A stretch of DNA of 64,000 nucleotides, taken from positions 1-64,000 of the forward strand of contig NZ_RYFV01000015.1 of assembly GCF_004104015.1 (NCBI RefSeq). The letters are read 5' to 3'. Within the stretch, counting starts at the first letter, position 1; each line of letters opens with the position of its first letter. The position numbers were made by a program, and so were the translations under genes. Of the stretch, positions 53,524 through 61,214 are shown in pieces. The notes beneath the pieces are model-generated. The model ran no database searches, was not told the origin of the DNA, and saw only the letters and a list, made by a program, of their open reading frames with translations. Source of the stretch: Actinomyces oricola. GTDB lineage: Bacteria; Actinomycetota; Actinomycetes; Actinomycetales; Actinomycetaceae.

Positions 53524-54429
53524 ATGTCCACCACCGCCCTATCCAAGCCCACGCTGCGGCGCAAATCCCGCAGCGACGCCCGCCTGGGCTGGGCCTTTAT
53601 CCTGCCTGCAGGAGTCGGCCTTATCGCCTTCTACATCTGGCCCCTCATTCGCGGCATCTGGCTGTCCTTCACCGAGTACAACCTGCTCACCCCGGAGAAG
53701 TTCACCGGAGTTGCGAATTATCAGCGCATGATTCGCGACGACACGTTCTGGAACGCCATCTGGGTGACCCTGGAGTACGTCGTGCTCAACATCGGGTTCC
53801 AGACGATTCTCGCTCTGGCCATCGCCGTGCTCATGCAGCGCCTGACCCAGTCCACGCTGGTGCGCTCCATTGTGCTCACCCCCTACCTGGTCTCCAATGT
53901 TGTGGCGGCCATGCTGTGGCTGTGGATCCTGGACAACACCCTGGGCGTGACGAACCAGATCATTGAGGCCCTCACCGGGGAGAGCGTTAACTTCTTCTCC
54001 TCCGCCCTGGCCATTCCCACCATCGCCTTCATCAATGTGTGGCGGCACATGGGCTACACGGCCCTGCTCATCTTCGCCGGCCTCCAGGCGATCCCCAACA
54101 CCGTCTACGAGGCGGGAAAGATCGACGGCGCCAGCGAGTGGACCATGTTCTGGCGGATTACCATGCCGCTGCTGCGCCCCATCCTGGCCCTGGTCCTCAT
54201 TATGACCATGATCGGCTCCTTCCAGGTCTTCGACACAGTCTCGGTGACCACCCAAGGAGGCCCGGTCAACGCCACCCGCGTACTCCAGTTCTACATCTAC
54301 GACCTCGCTTTCGGCCGCTTCCAATTCGGGTACGCCTCAGCAATCGCCGTTGGGCTGCTCATTATCTTGGCGGCCATCACCGCAGTGCAGTACCGGCTCA
54401 TGCGGGCCGGTCAGACGGACCTGGACTGA
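53524..54429 (+). CDS. Sugar ABC transporter permease (MalF/MsmF type)
   Basis: A 301-residue permease with six hydrophobic helices (from GWAFILPAGVGLIAFYIWPLI) and the coupling motif EAGKIDGASEWTMFWRITMPLLRP. It forms the import channel with the next gene. GGAAGG precedes the ATG. It is likely co-transcribed with two following genes spaced by about 10 bases. Confidence 0.93.
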   Translation: MSTTALSKPTLRRKSRSDARLGWAFILPAGVGLIAFYIWPLIRGIWLSFTEYNLLTPEKFTGVANYQRMIRDDTFWNAIWVTLEYVVLNIGFQTILALAIAVLMQRLTQSTLVRSIVLTPYLVSNVVAAMLWLWILDNTLGVTNQIIEALTGESVNFFSSALAIPTIAFINVWRHMGYTALLIFAGLQAIPNTVYEAGKIDGASEWTMFWRITMPLLRPILALVLIMTMIGSFQVFDTVSVTTQGGPVNATRVLQFYIYDLAFGRFQFGYASAIAVGLLIILAAITAVQYRLMRAGQTDLD

Positions 54430-54441
54430 GGGAGAACCACC

Positions 54442-55377
54442 ATGAGCACAACCACGACAACCGCGACCACCACGTCATCCTCGACCCCTCAGCCCAAGCG
54501 CCCTCGCCCCACCGTGGGCCGTGTCCTGGCCTGGGTCGCCATGATCCTCATCATGGCAGTCACGCTCCTGCCCTTCTACTGGGTCCTGCGCACAGCCCTG
54601 TCCTCCAATGCGGGGCTGGCCTCCGACCCCACCTCCATCCTGCCGGTGGATACCAACCTGCGCGGCTTCGCCCGCGTCTTCGGCCTGCAGGGCTCCGAGG
54701 AGGCCATAGCCGATGGCGGATCGGGCGCCTCCATCCACTTCTGGACCTACCTGCGCAACTCCGTTGTCGTGGCCACCCTGGTCACGGCCGGTCAGGTCTT
54801 CTTCTCCGCTATGGCCGCATATTCCTTCGCACGTTTGCGGTGGAGGGGCAGGAACACCGTCTTCGGAATCTTCCTGGCCTCCCTCATGGTGCCCTCGATC
54901 TTCACCCTGCTGCCCAACTTCGTGCTGGTCAAACAGCTCGGCCTCATTGACTCCCTGCTGGGAGTGGCGCTGCCCACCATGCTCATGACGCCCTTCGCCG
55001 TCTTCTTCCTGCGCCAGTTCTTCATGAATATTCCCCGCGAGCTGGAAGAGGCCGCCCTCCTGGACGGCGCCTCGAAGATCCGGGTCTTCTTCCAGCTCAT
55101 CCTGCCCATGGCCAAGGCCCCCATCACCACCCTGGCAATCCTGACCTATATCAGCGCCTGGAACGACTACTTCTGGCCCTTGCTGGTCTCCTACACGGAC
55201 TCCTCGCGAGTGCTGACAGTGGCCGTGGCCGTCTTCAAGTCCCAGTCGCCCCAGACCGGCCCCGACTGGTCCGGCCTCATGGCGGCCACGCTCGTGGCCG
55301 CCCTGCCCATGCTGCTGCTGTTCATGGCCGCGGCCAAGCGCATTGTTAACTCCATCGGTTTCACCGGGATTAAGTGA
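54442..55377 (+). CDS. Sugar ABC transporter permease (MalG/MsmG type)
   Basis: A 311-residue permease. The N-terminal 25 residues are Thr/Ser-rich. Helices include WVAMILIMAVTLLPFYWVL, and the coupling motif EEAALLDGASKIRVFFQLILPMAK is present, as is the late ISAWNDYFWPLLV typical of the MalG side. It begins 12 bases after the previous permease. Confidence 0.93.
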   Translation: MSTTTTTATTTSSSTPQPKRPRPTVGRVLAWVAMILIMAVTLLPFYWVLRTALSSNAGLASDPTSILPVDTNLRGFARVFGLQGSEEAIADGGSGASIHFWTYLRNSVVVATLVTAGQVFFSAMAAYSFARLRWRGRNTVFGIFLASLMVPSIFTLLPNFVLVKQLGLIDSLLGVALPTMLMTPFAVFFLRQFFMNIPRELEEAALLDGASKIRVFFQLILPMAKAPITTLAILTYISAWNDYFWPLLVSYTDSSRVLTVAVAVFKSQSPQTGPDWSGLMAATLVAALPMLLLFMAAAKRIVNSIGFTGIK

Positions 55378-55386
55378 GGGACCGAC

Positions 55387-56763
55387 ATGCTCAACAAACT
55401 CATGCTCACCCGTCGTACCGCCCTGGGCGCCCTGGCGGCCGCCACCGGCGCCATGGCGCTGAGCGCCTGCGCGCCCTCCGGCGACTCCGACGGCGACCAG
55501 AACACCATCGACTACTGGCTGTGGGACGCCTCTCAACAGCCCGCCTACCAGGCCTGCGCCGATCGTTTCAAGGAGAAGACCGGCATTACGGTGCGCATTA
55601 CCCAGATCGGTTGGGGCGACTACTGGACCAAGCTGACCGCCGGTTTTATCGCCGGCACCGGCCCCGACGTCTTCACCGACCACATTGCCAAGTTCGCCCA
55701 GTTCGTCGACCTCGACGTCCTGGTCCCCCTCGAGGAGCAGGCCGCCTGGGCCAACGTCGACGAATTCCTCTTCCAGGAGGGCCTTATCGACCTGTGGAAG
55801 GGTGAAGACGGCCACCAGTACGGCTGCCCCAAGGACTGGGACACCGAGGCTGTCTTCTACAATATGGACATGGTCACCCAGGCGGGCCTAACCGAGGAGG
55901 ATCTGGCCACCTGGACCTGGAACCCCGACGACGGCGGCACCTTCGAGAGGATTATCGCCCGCCTGACCGTGGACAAGAACGGCGTGCGCGGGGACGAGGA
56001 CGGCTTCGACCCCAAGCACATTGCGGTCTACGGCCTGGGCATCCAGAACGCCGGAGCAGCCGACGGGCAGACCCAGTGGAGCCCTTTCACCGGCTCAGTG
56101 GGGGACTGGATGTACACCGACAAGGAGACGTGGGGCACCCGCTACCGCTATGACGACCCGGACTTCCAGCGCACCATTGACTGGTACTTCGGCCTGGTGG
56201 ACAAGGGGTACCTGAACCCCAACGGAGCCTTCTCCTCCACTACCAGCACCGATGTCATGCTGGGCTCGGGTTCGGTGGCCGCGGCCATTAATGGCGCATG
56301 GATGTTCAACACCTTCGCGGGACTGGACCTCAATGTGGGCATTACCGCCAACCCGGTGGGCCCCAATGGCACCTCCGCCTCCCTGTTCAACGGCCTGGGC
56401 GACTCCATTGTCAAGCAGTCCACGAAGATCGAGGCGGCCTCGAAGTGGGTGGCCTTCCTGGGCACCACCGAGGCTCAGGACATTGTGGCCTCCTACGGCA
56501 TTGTCTTCCCGGCGATCACTTCCTCCAGTCAGAAGGCGGCCGAGGTTTTTCAGGCGACGGGCCTGCCCACTGAGCCCTTCACCCAGCACGTTGAGAACGG
56601 CACCACCTTCTTCTTCCCCCTGACCTACTTCGGTGCTGACGTCACCGCCATTATGACGCCGGGCCTGGATGAGGTTTGGACCGAGCGGGTTCCGGCCTCC
56701 ACGCTCACGAAGTACAACGATCAGGTCAACCTCCTCTTCGAGACCTCCACGCACGACAAGTAG
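55387..56763 (+). CDS. Sugar ABC transporter substrate-binding lipoprotein
   Basis: A 458-residue protein with a lipoprotein signal (LTRRTALGALAAATGAMALSAC, lipobox LSAC; the paired arginines suggest Tat export). The body fits family-1 extracellular sugar-binding proteins (TIDYWLWDASQQPAYQACAD, VFTDHIAKFAQF). The neighbouring alpha-galactosidase suggests an alpha-galactoside ligand (inference). No ATPase is encoded in the operon, so a shared MsmK-like ATPase is expected elsewhere. Confidence 0.92.
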   Translation: MLNKLMLTRRTALGALAAATGAMALSACAPSGDSDGDQNTIDYWLWDASQQPAYQACADRFKEKTGITVRITQIGWGDYWTKLTAGFIAGTGPDVFTDHIAKFAQFVDLDVLVPLEEQAAWANVDEFLFQEGLIDLWKGEDGHQYGCPKDWDTEAVFYNMDMVTQAGLTEEDLATWTWNPDDGGTFERIIARLTVDKNGVRGDEDGFDPKHIAVYGLGIQNAGAADGQTQWSPFTGSVGDWMYTDKETWGTRYRYDDPDFQRTIDWYFGLVDKGYLNPNGAFSSTTSTDVMLGSGSVAAAINGAWMFNTFAGLDLNVGITANPVGPNGTSASLFNGLGDSIVKQSTKIEAASKWVAFLGTTEAQDIVASYGIVFPAITSSSQKAAEVFQATGLPTEPFTQHVENGTTFFFPLTYFGADVTAIMTPGLDEVWTERVPASTLTKYNDQVNLLFETSTHDK

Positions 56764-56796
56764 GGCCGGTCAGCGCAGGTGGGGCGCCGACCGAGG

Positions 56797-56840
56797 CGAA
56801 AGGCCTTCTGGCGGCCGCCTGGCCGCCAGAAGGCCTTTCG
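56797..56840. terminator. 20-bp perfect hairpin after the binding-protein gene
   Basis: CGAAAGGCCTTCTGGCGGCC pairs with its exact complement around GCCT, 33 bases past the stop; a strong terminator despite lacking a U-run. Confidence 0.75.
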
Positions 56841-56844
56841 GCCG

Positions 56845-56876
56845 CCGGGGGACTGACCGGCTGATCAGTCCCCCGG
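56845..56876. terminator. 12-bp hairpin overlapping the XRE gene stop
   Basis: CCGGGGGACTGA and TCAGTCCCCCGG around an 8-nt loop; a terminator on the minus-strand side. Confidence 0.6.
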
Positions 56877-57074
56877 TGCGCCGCCGTCGGGGTTGAAAAC
56901 CTCATCGACACGCAATTCGAAGACCGCGGCAATAGCGAAGGCCAGGCGCAATGACGGGTCGTACTTGCCCTTCTCAATAGCGATGACCGTCTGCCGTGAG
57001 ACCCCCAGCGCCCGGCCGAGCTCCGCCTGGGTCCAGTGCTTATCCCGGCGCAGGCTCCGTACGCGGTTCCACAT
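56865..57074 (-). CDS. Small XRE-family regulator
   Basis: A 69-residue helix-turn-helix protein (VRSLRRDKHWTQAELGRALGVSRQTVIAIEKGKYDPSLRLAF) of the YozG type. Such proteins usually accompany a small membrane protein, here the gene ending at 57095, 20 bases upstream. ATG 57074 gives the canonical length; the longer frame overlaps the upstream gene. Confidence 0.88.
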   Translation of the reverse strand: MWNRVRSLRRDKHWTQAELGRALGVSRQTVIAIEKGKYDPSLRLAFAIAAVFELRVDEVFNPDGGAPGD

Positions 57075-57094
57075 CGCAGGCCGCCAACGCAGCT

Positions 57095-57472
57095 TCAGGA
57101 GTAGCGCCGTCGAGCCAGGAACGCCCCCAGCATCCAGCTGGCCATGAGGAGCGCATAGGCCCACATGAAGGACAGGTCGGCCAAGCCGAAGGCCTGGAAG
57201 ACTCCAATGACCAGGATCAGCGGAGTCCCCACGGCGAAGCCAATGGCCAGGGAGTCCACCATAATGGAGCGGGCCAACTCATCGGCCTCCCGCCAGTACT
57301 GCATGACTGCGCGCACAATCAGCACCACCGAGGGAAGCACAATGAGCGCGCTGAGCATCCGCCACGGCGGGGCCAGGGCGCGTCCGACCAGCAGGGCCAC
57401 CGCCAGTAGCGCGCAGTAGACCACCACGGCCACACCGAGACGGATGAAGTAGTGGCGGGTGGCGGGCTCCAT
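57095..57472 (-). CDS. Small four-helix membrane protein
   Basis: A 125-residue (ATG 57472) or 131-residue (57490) protein with four hydrophobic helices: LGVAVVVYCALLAVALLVG, MLSALIVLPSVVLIVRA, SLAIGFAVGTPLILVIGVF and FMWAYALLMASWMLGAFLA. It pairs with the following XRE regulator, as in many Gram-positives; function unknown. Confidence 0.7.
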   Translation of the reverse strand: MEPATRHYFIRLGVAVVVYCALLAVALLVGRALAPPWRMLSALIVLPSVVLIVRAVMQYWREADELARSIMVDSLAIGFAVGTPLILVIGVFQAFGLADLSFMWAYALLMASWMLGAFLARRRYS

Positions 57473-57535
57473 GCCCCGGATTCTACGCATCAGCCCCGCC
57501 CGGTCAGCGGCGTGGGCGGGCCGTACCGGCCGGCT

Positions 57536-58309
57536 TCACAGTACTGCACTCGCCATGAGCGGCAGCCCCAGGCCAAGCAGATCCATTAACCAGTGCCCGA
57601 CGGCCAGCGGCATAACCCGCTTGCGCCAGATGAGCAGCCCGGCGAACACGAGCCCGGCGAGGAAGGTCCGTACCACGCTGGCGACAGCCATCCGGGGGTC
57701 GGGCAAGGCGAAACCGATGTGCTGAAGGGCGAAGACCGCGGAGGCGGTCAGCACGGCGCCCACCAGCCCGATGCGCCCCTGGAGACGGGGCTGGAGGTAG
57801 CCGCGGTAGAGCGCCTCCTCGGCCAGCCCAATGGTCACCGGCATGACCGAAACGGCAAACAGCCCCAGCCACAGCGGCACGGCGCCGCCCCCATAGGAGG
57901 CCTCCGGCGGCGGCCCCTGGTAGGCGACCAGGTTGCCGATGAAGGTGGCGGGGAACCAGGCGACCAGGATAATGAGTCCGCACAGCAGGCCCCAGGCGAA
58001 GTCAGCGCCCCGCACGGGCTGGAGCAGGTCCGCCAGACCACGCCCCTCGGCGCGCAGGAGCCTGTGGACCAGGACGAGGGTCACAATGTCAATGACGACA
58101 ATGAGGACGTTCATCCACAGCATTGCCCTCCCCATGGCGATGAGGGAGGCGCCGCAGGCAATGATGAGGGCGGGCCGCAGGCCCAGGGCCAGGGCCAGAC
58201 GGGGAGCGGGGGTGCCGCGGACCGGGGCCGAGGCGTCAACATGGGGCGTATCGACGGACGGGGCCTGAGCCCCAGCGCCGTCAGGGATGGAGGTGGAGGG
58301 TGTACTCAT
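57536..58309 (-). CDS. CPBP-family intramembrane metalloprotease
   Basis: A 257-residue polytopic protein. CPBP motifs: EEALYRGYLQPRL (EExxxR) in a late helix and FALQHIGFALPD for the second, His-containing motif. In bacteria such proteins process prenylated or secreted peptides, or serve in bacteriocin immunity. An A/T-rich promoter lies directly upstream (58317-58346); its -10 is seven bases from the ATG, suggesting a leaderless mRNA. Confidence 0.85.
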   Translation of the reverse strand: MSTPSTSIPDGAGAQAPSVDTPHVDASAPVRGTPAPRLALALGLRPALIIACGASLIAMGRAMLWMNVLIVVIDIVTLVLVHRLLRAEGRGLADLLQPVRGADFAWGLLCGLIILVAWFPATFIGNLVAYQGPPPEASYGGGAVPLWLGLFAVSVMPVTIGLAEEALYRGYLQPRLQGRIGLVGAVLTASAVFALQHIGFALPDPRMAVASVVRTFLAGLVFAGLLIWRKRVMPLAVGHWLMDLLGLGLPLMASAVL

Positions 58310-58316
58310 GCGCCAA

Positions 58317-58351
58317 AATGTATGAGCTCCTTGACATTGACGTCAAGGAGC
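58317..58351 (-). promoter_or_regulatory. Promoter with overlapping inverted repeat upstream of the CPBP gene
   Basis: On the minus strand TTGACG, an 18-bp spacer and TACATT (complement of 58317-58322). GCTCCTTGAC/GTCAAGGAGC (58326-58351, 6-nt loop) overlaps the promoter and could be a repressor site. Confidence 0.5.
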
Positions 58352-58475
58352 CTTGACATTTTTATTGTTGCCGCCAACGCCCGAGTCCTGCCCACGGCCC
58401 GGGCCCCGCCCGCCGGCGGTCCTCTTCCCCCGCCGTCCGTCCCCGGCCGGGCGGCACTGAGCACAACTGAGCACA

Positions 58476-59435
58476 TTAGCGCAGCAGCGCGGAGGCGAGC
58501 AGCACTATTGGCACGAAGCCCGCCGTCGTGAGCAGCACGGCGTCGCGCGCCAGGGGCACGGCCCGCTCGTAGCGCGAGGCGTACATGAACACGTTCTGGG
58601 CAGTGGGCAGGCAGGCCATGGTCACGGGCACCAGCAGCCCCACCCCGCGCAGCCCCAGCACCGCCCCCAGGCCCGCCGCAATGACCGGGGCGGCGACCAG
58701 TTTCCAGCCCACCGCCCACCATAGGGCCCGCTCCTGCCCGGCCGAGGCGGGCGCGGCCCGGCGGCCCCCGCGCCGCGAGCGGCGGGCGTCGGCCAGGCTC
58801 AAGCCCAGGGAGATCATCATAAGGGGCACGGCCATGCGCCCCAGCAGGTCGAGGATTTCGCGCACGTGCCCGGCGGCCACCGCGTCCAGGGGGACGCCGG
58901 TGAGGTTGAGGGCCACCCCGCCGAGGACCGCCAGTACGAGTGGGTTGCGCAGGGGTGCGGCGGCCCGGCGCAGTGGGGAGGCGGCCAGGCGGCGGGTCGT
59001 GGTGTCGAGCACCGCGAAGGCGGTGGGTGTGAGTATGAGGAGTTGAAGCAATAGGACTGGGGCAATGGCGGTGGCGTCCCCAATGACGAGCACGGCCACG
59101 GGAATGCCCAGATTCGCAGCATTGACGTAGGCCGAGGCCAGGGCCCCAATGACCGCCTCGGGCAGTTCGCGGCGGAGTAGCCCCCAATGCACCGCGAAGG
59201 CCCCCAGGACCGACACCACCTCGGCGACGACGGCGCTCAGGGTGCGAGCGGAGAGCACGGCTCCCAGCTCGGCGTCGGCCAGGGTGGTGACCAGTAGGGC
59301 CGGGGTGGCGGCGAAGAACGCCAAACGGGTGAGGATGCGGTCGGCATCGTGCGGCAGCGCGCCGGCGCGCCCCAGGCCCCACCCCACGGCAATGACCGCA
59401 CCGAACACGGCGAGCCCCCCAAGCACCTCCCCCAT
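58476..59435 (-). CDS. AEC-family (auxin efflux carrier-like) transporter
   Basis: A 319-residue membrane protein with about ten helices. The N-terminal LGGLAVFGAVIAVGWGLGRAG and the central VIGALASAYVNAANLGIPVAVLVIGD (AEC motif N-x-x-N-x-G-x-P) identify the family; the C-terminal half repeats the fold (KLVAAPVIAAGLGAVLGL). The substrate cannot be told (malonate- or malate-type in relatives). ATG 59435 gives the family's usual start. Confidence 0.88.
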   Translation of the reverse strand: MGEVLGGLAVFGAVIAVGWGLGRAGALPHDADRILTRLAFFAATPALLVTTLADAELGAVLSARTLSAVVAEVVSVLGAFAVHWGLLRRELPEAVIGALASAYVNAANLGIPVAVLVIGDATAIAPVLLLQLLILTPTAFAVLDTTTRRLAASPLRRAAAPLRNPLVLAVLGGVALNLTGVPLDAVAAGHVREILDLLGRMAVPLMMISLGLSLADARRSRRGGRRAAPASAGQERALWWAVGWKLVAAPVIAAGLGAVLGLRGVGLLVPVTMACLPTAQNVFMYASRYERAVPLARDAVLLTTAGFVPIVLLASALLR

Positions 59436-59464
59436 GGTTGTTGCGCCCGCCCCGCTCCCCGCTC

Positions 59465-60451
59465 TCAGCCGGCGACAGGCTCGAGGTCCACCCAGGTGCA
59501 GGCGTGGTCGGAGACGACGAGGCTGCGCGCGCCCCCGCCCACGGCTCGCAGCAGCGGGCGCTCGGGCCCGACCCATGCCGGGGCGCCGGCCGCCTGCGCC
59601 GTAGCCAGGGGGAGTCCGTTGGCGTCGGTGGGCCACGGATCGGTCAGGACGTGGTCAATGCGGTGCACGGGCCCTGAGGCCGGGTATGTGGGCCCCTCTC
59701 CCACGGGGCGGGCCACCCCCAGGGCGGCGAGGTGCTCGGCGCGCAGGTTGAGGTCGCCGGCCAGAACGTGCGGGCCGGGCAGGGTGGTCAGGGCGCTCCA
59801 GGCGGCGGCCAACTGGGCGGAGGCGATCTCCCGTCGGGTGGCCAGGTGGGCGGCCCCCACAGTCATGGCCCCGACTCCGGGCACGGCGCCGGGTTCAATG
59901 GCGGCGACTAGGAGGTTGCGCGCGGTGGCGGTGAACAGCCGGTAGGAGCGCGGGTCCAGGGGGTTGTCGCCGCGTCGCACGACTGTGGCCGGGCCGCGCC
60001 CCAGGCGCTGGATGCGCCAGGCGCCCACACGATGGCGGCTGAGCAGGGCGTTGCCGAAGCCGGCGGGCTTGGCGCCGGTCAGGGCGCGGGCCGGCCCCAG
60101 GATGTCGTCGGCGGGCGACTCCAGGGCCGAGCGCAGGGGGCGGCGGCGCAGGCCGGCAATGGGGCCGGCGTACGTGGCGGCGAAGCGGTGGTGCTCCCAG
60201 CCCAGGAACTCGGCCAGGACGGCGACCTGGTCCAGGCGCCCGGAGCGGGGCTGGTGGAGGTCGACCTCCTGGAGGGCGACAATGTCGGGGGCGAGCTCGG
60301 CGAGCTGCTCGGCCAGGGCGGCCAGGACGGCGCGGGCGGTATGGGGGTCGCGAATGTCGGCCCGGGCCAATGACCCGGCGGAGGCTGATCCGTCTCCAGC
60401 GCCGGCACCGGGCTGCCCGTGCTGGAGGTTGAGGGTCAGGATGCGCAACAT
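59465..60451 (-). CDS. Endonuclease/exonuclease/phosphatase family protein
   Basis: A 328-residue protein of the EEP fold. Catalytic motifs: LTLNLQHG near the start, VALQEVDLHQ (metal Glu), GAAHLATRREIASAQL, AGDLNLRAEHL (Asp-Asn) and the terminal SDHACTWVDL (Asp-His). It may act on nucleic acid or a phosphodiester; the substrate is unknown. No signal peptide. It starts at ATG 60451, nine bases after msrB on the operon strand. Confidence 0.88.
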   Translation of the reverse strand: MLRILTLNLQHGQPGAGAGDGSASAGSLARADIRDPHTARAVLAALAEQLAELAPDIVALQEVDLHQPRSGRLDQVAVLAEFLGWEHHRFAATYAGPIAGLRRRPLRSALESPADDILGPARALTGAKPAGFGNALLSRHRVGAWRIQRLGRGPATVVRRGDNPLDPRSYRLFTATARNLLVAAIEPGAVPGVGAMTVGAAHLATRREIASAQLAAAWSALTTLPGPHVLAGDLNLRAEHLAALGVARPVGEGPTYPASGPVHRIDHVLTDPWPTDANGLPLATAQAAGAPAWVGPERPLLRAVGGGARSLVVSDHACTWVDLEPVAG

Positions 60452-60460
60452 GAGTGCTCC

Positions 60461-60967
60461 TTAGGGGTGTTCGTCGGCGTCGAAGGTCAGGCTGATGGAG
60501 TTCATGCAGTAGCGCTGGCCGGTGGGGGTGTGGGGGGCGTCAGCGAAGACATGGCCCAGGTGGGAGCCGCAGGCGGCGCAGCGCACCTCGGTGCGCACCA
60601 TGCCGTGGGAGGTGTCGGTGGACAGGGTGACGGCCTCGGTGTTGGCGGGGTCGTAGAAGGAGGGCCAACCGCAGTGGGAGTCGAACTTGGTGGTTGAGCG
60701 GAAGAGCTCGGCGCCGCAGCCCCGGCAGCGGTAGACGCCTTCCCGCGCCTCGTGAAGGTATTCGCCGGTGAAGGGCCGCTCGGTGCCGGCCTCGCGCAGG
60801 ACGTGGTACTCCAGTGGAGTCAGGGCGGCGCGCCACTGAGCATCGGTGCGGGCAATGGCCGCCGGGTCCAGATGCGGGGCGGAGCCGGTGGGGCCGCCAT
60901 CCGGGGCGGCACTGGCCGGGCGGTGGGCCGGAGTGGGGGTCGAGGCGGTGGGCTCATTGGAGGTCAC
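60461..60967 (-). CDS. msrB: Peptide-methionine (R)-S-oxide reductase
   Basis: 168 residues from GTG 60967 (179 if GTG 61000 is used). It reduces methionine R-sulfoxide. It has the catalytic Cys in [11 protein letters not shown], two zinc CxxC pairs (CRGCG, CAACG) and the signatures RPFTGEY and HCGWPSF. The first 45 residues are Pro/Thr/Ala-rich and precede the domain. The start is uncertain. Confidence 0.94.
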   Translation of the reverse strand: MTSNEPTASTPTPAHRPASAAPDGGPTGSAPHLDPAAIARTDAQWRAALTPLEYHVLREAGTERPFTGEYLHEAREGVYRCRGCGAELFRSTTKFDSHCGWPSFYDPANTEAVTLSTDTSHGMVRTEVRCAACGSHLGHVFADAPHTPTGQRYCMNSISLTFDADEHP

Positions 60968-61118
60968 GGGGCCATGGTGGACCTCACAGATGACGGGCAC
61001 GAGACGCTTTCACGCAGCGGGAACGGCGCCACCCAACCTGTTCGGCGCGCACGCCGCCCTCAGACATGTGGGCGCCCGGCAGCCGACCGCGCGATTCCGC
61101 CGTTCTTCACCTCGCGGC

Positions 61119-61167
61119 GTAGCTCGTGGGGGCGCATCGCTGACAGCGATGCGCCCCCACGAGCTAC
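61119..61167. terminator. Perfect 23-bp hairpin with a 3-nt loop
   Basis: Bases 61119-61141 and 61145-61167 are exact complements around GAC. It is 48 bases past the stop of the mscS gene and probably ends its transcript; there is no U-run. Architecture matches 129-179. Confidence 0.65.
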
Positions 61168-61214
61168 TGGTCAGGGCCTGCGCCAGCCTTGGCCCGGGCG
61201 CCGGGCAGGCGGGT

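Noticed and set aside
54475-55815. Long minus-strand ORF opposite the second permease and binding-protein genes
   Set aside because: A shadow of two well-supported coding regions.
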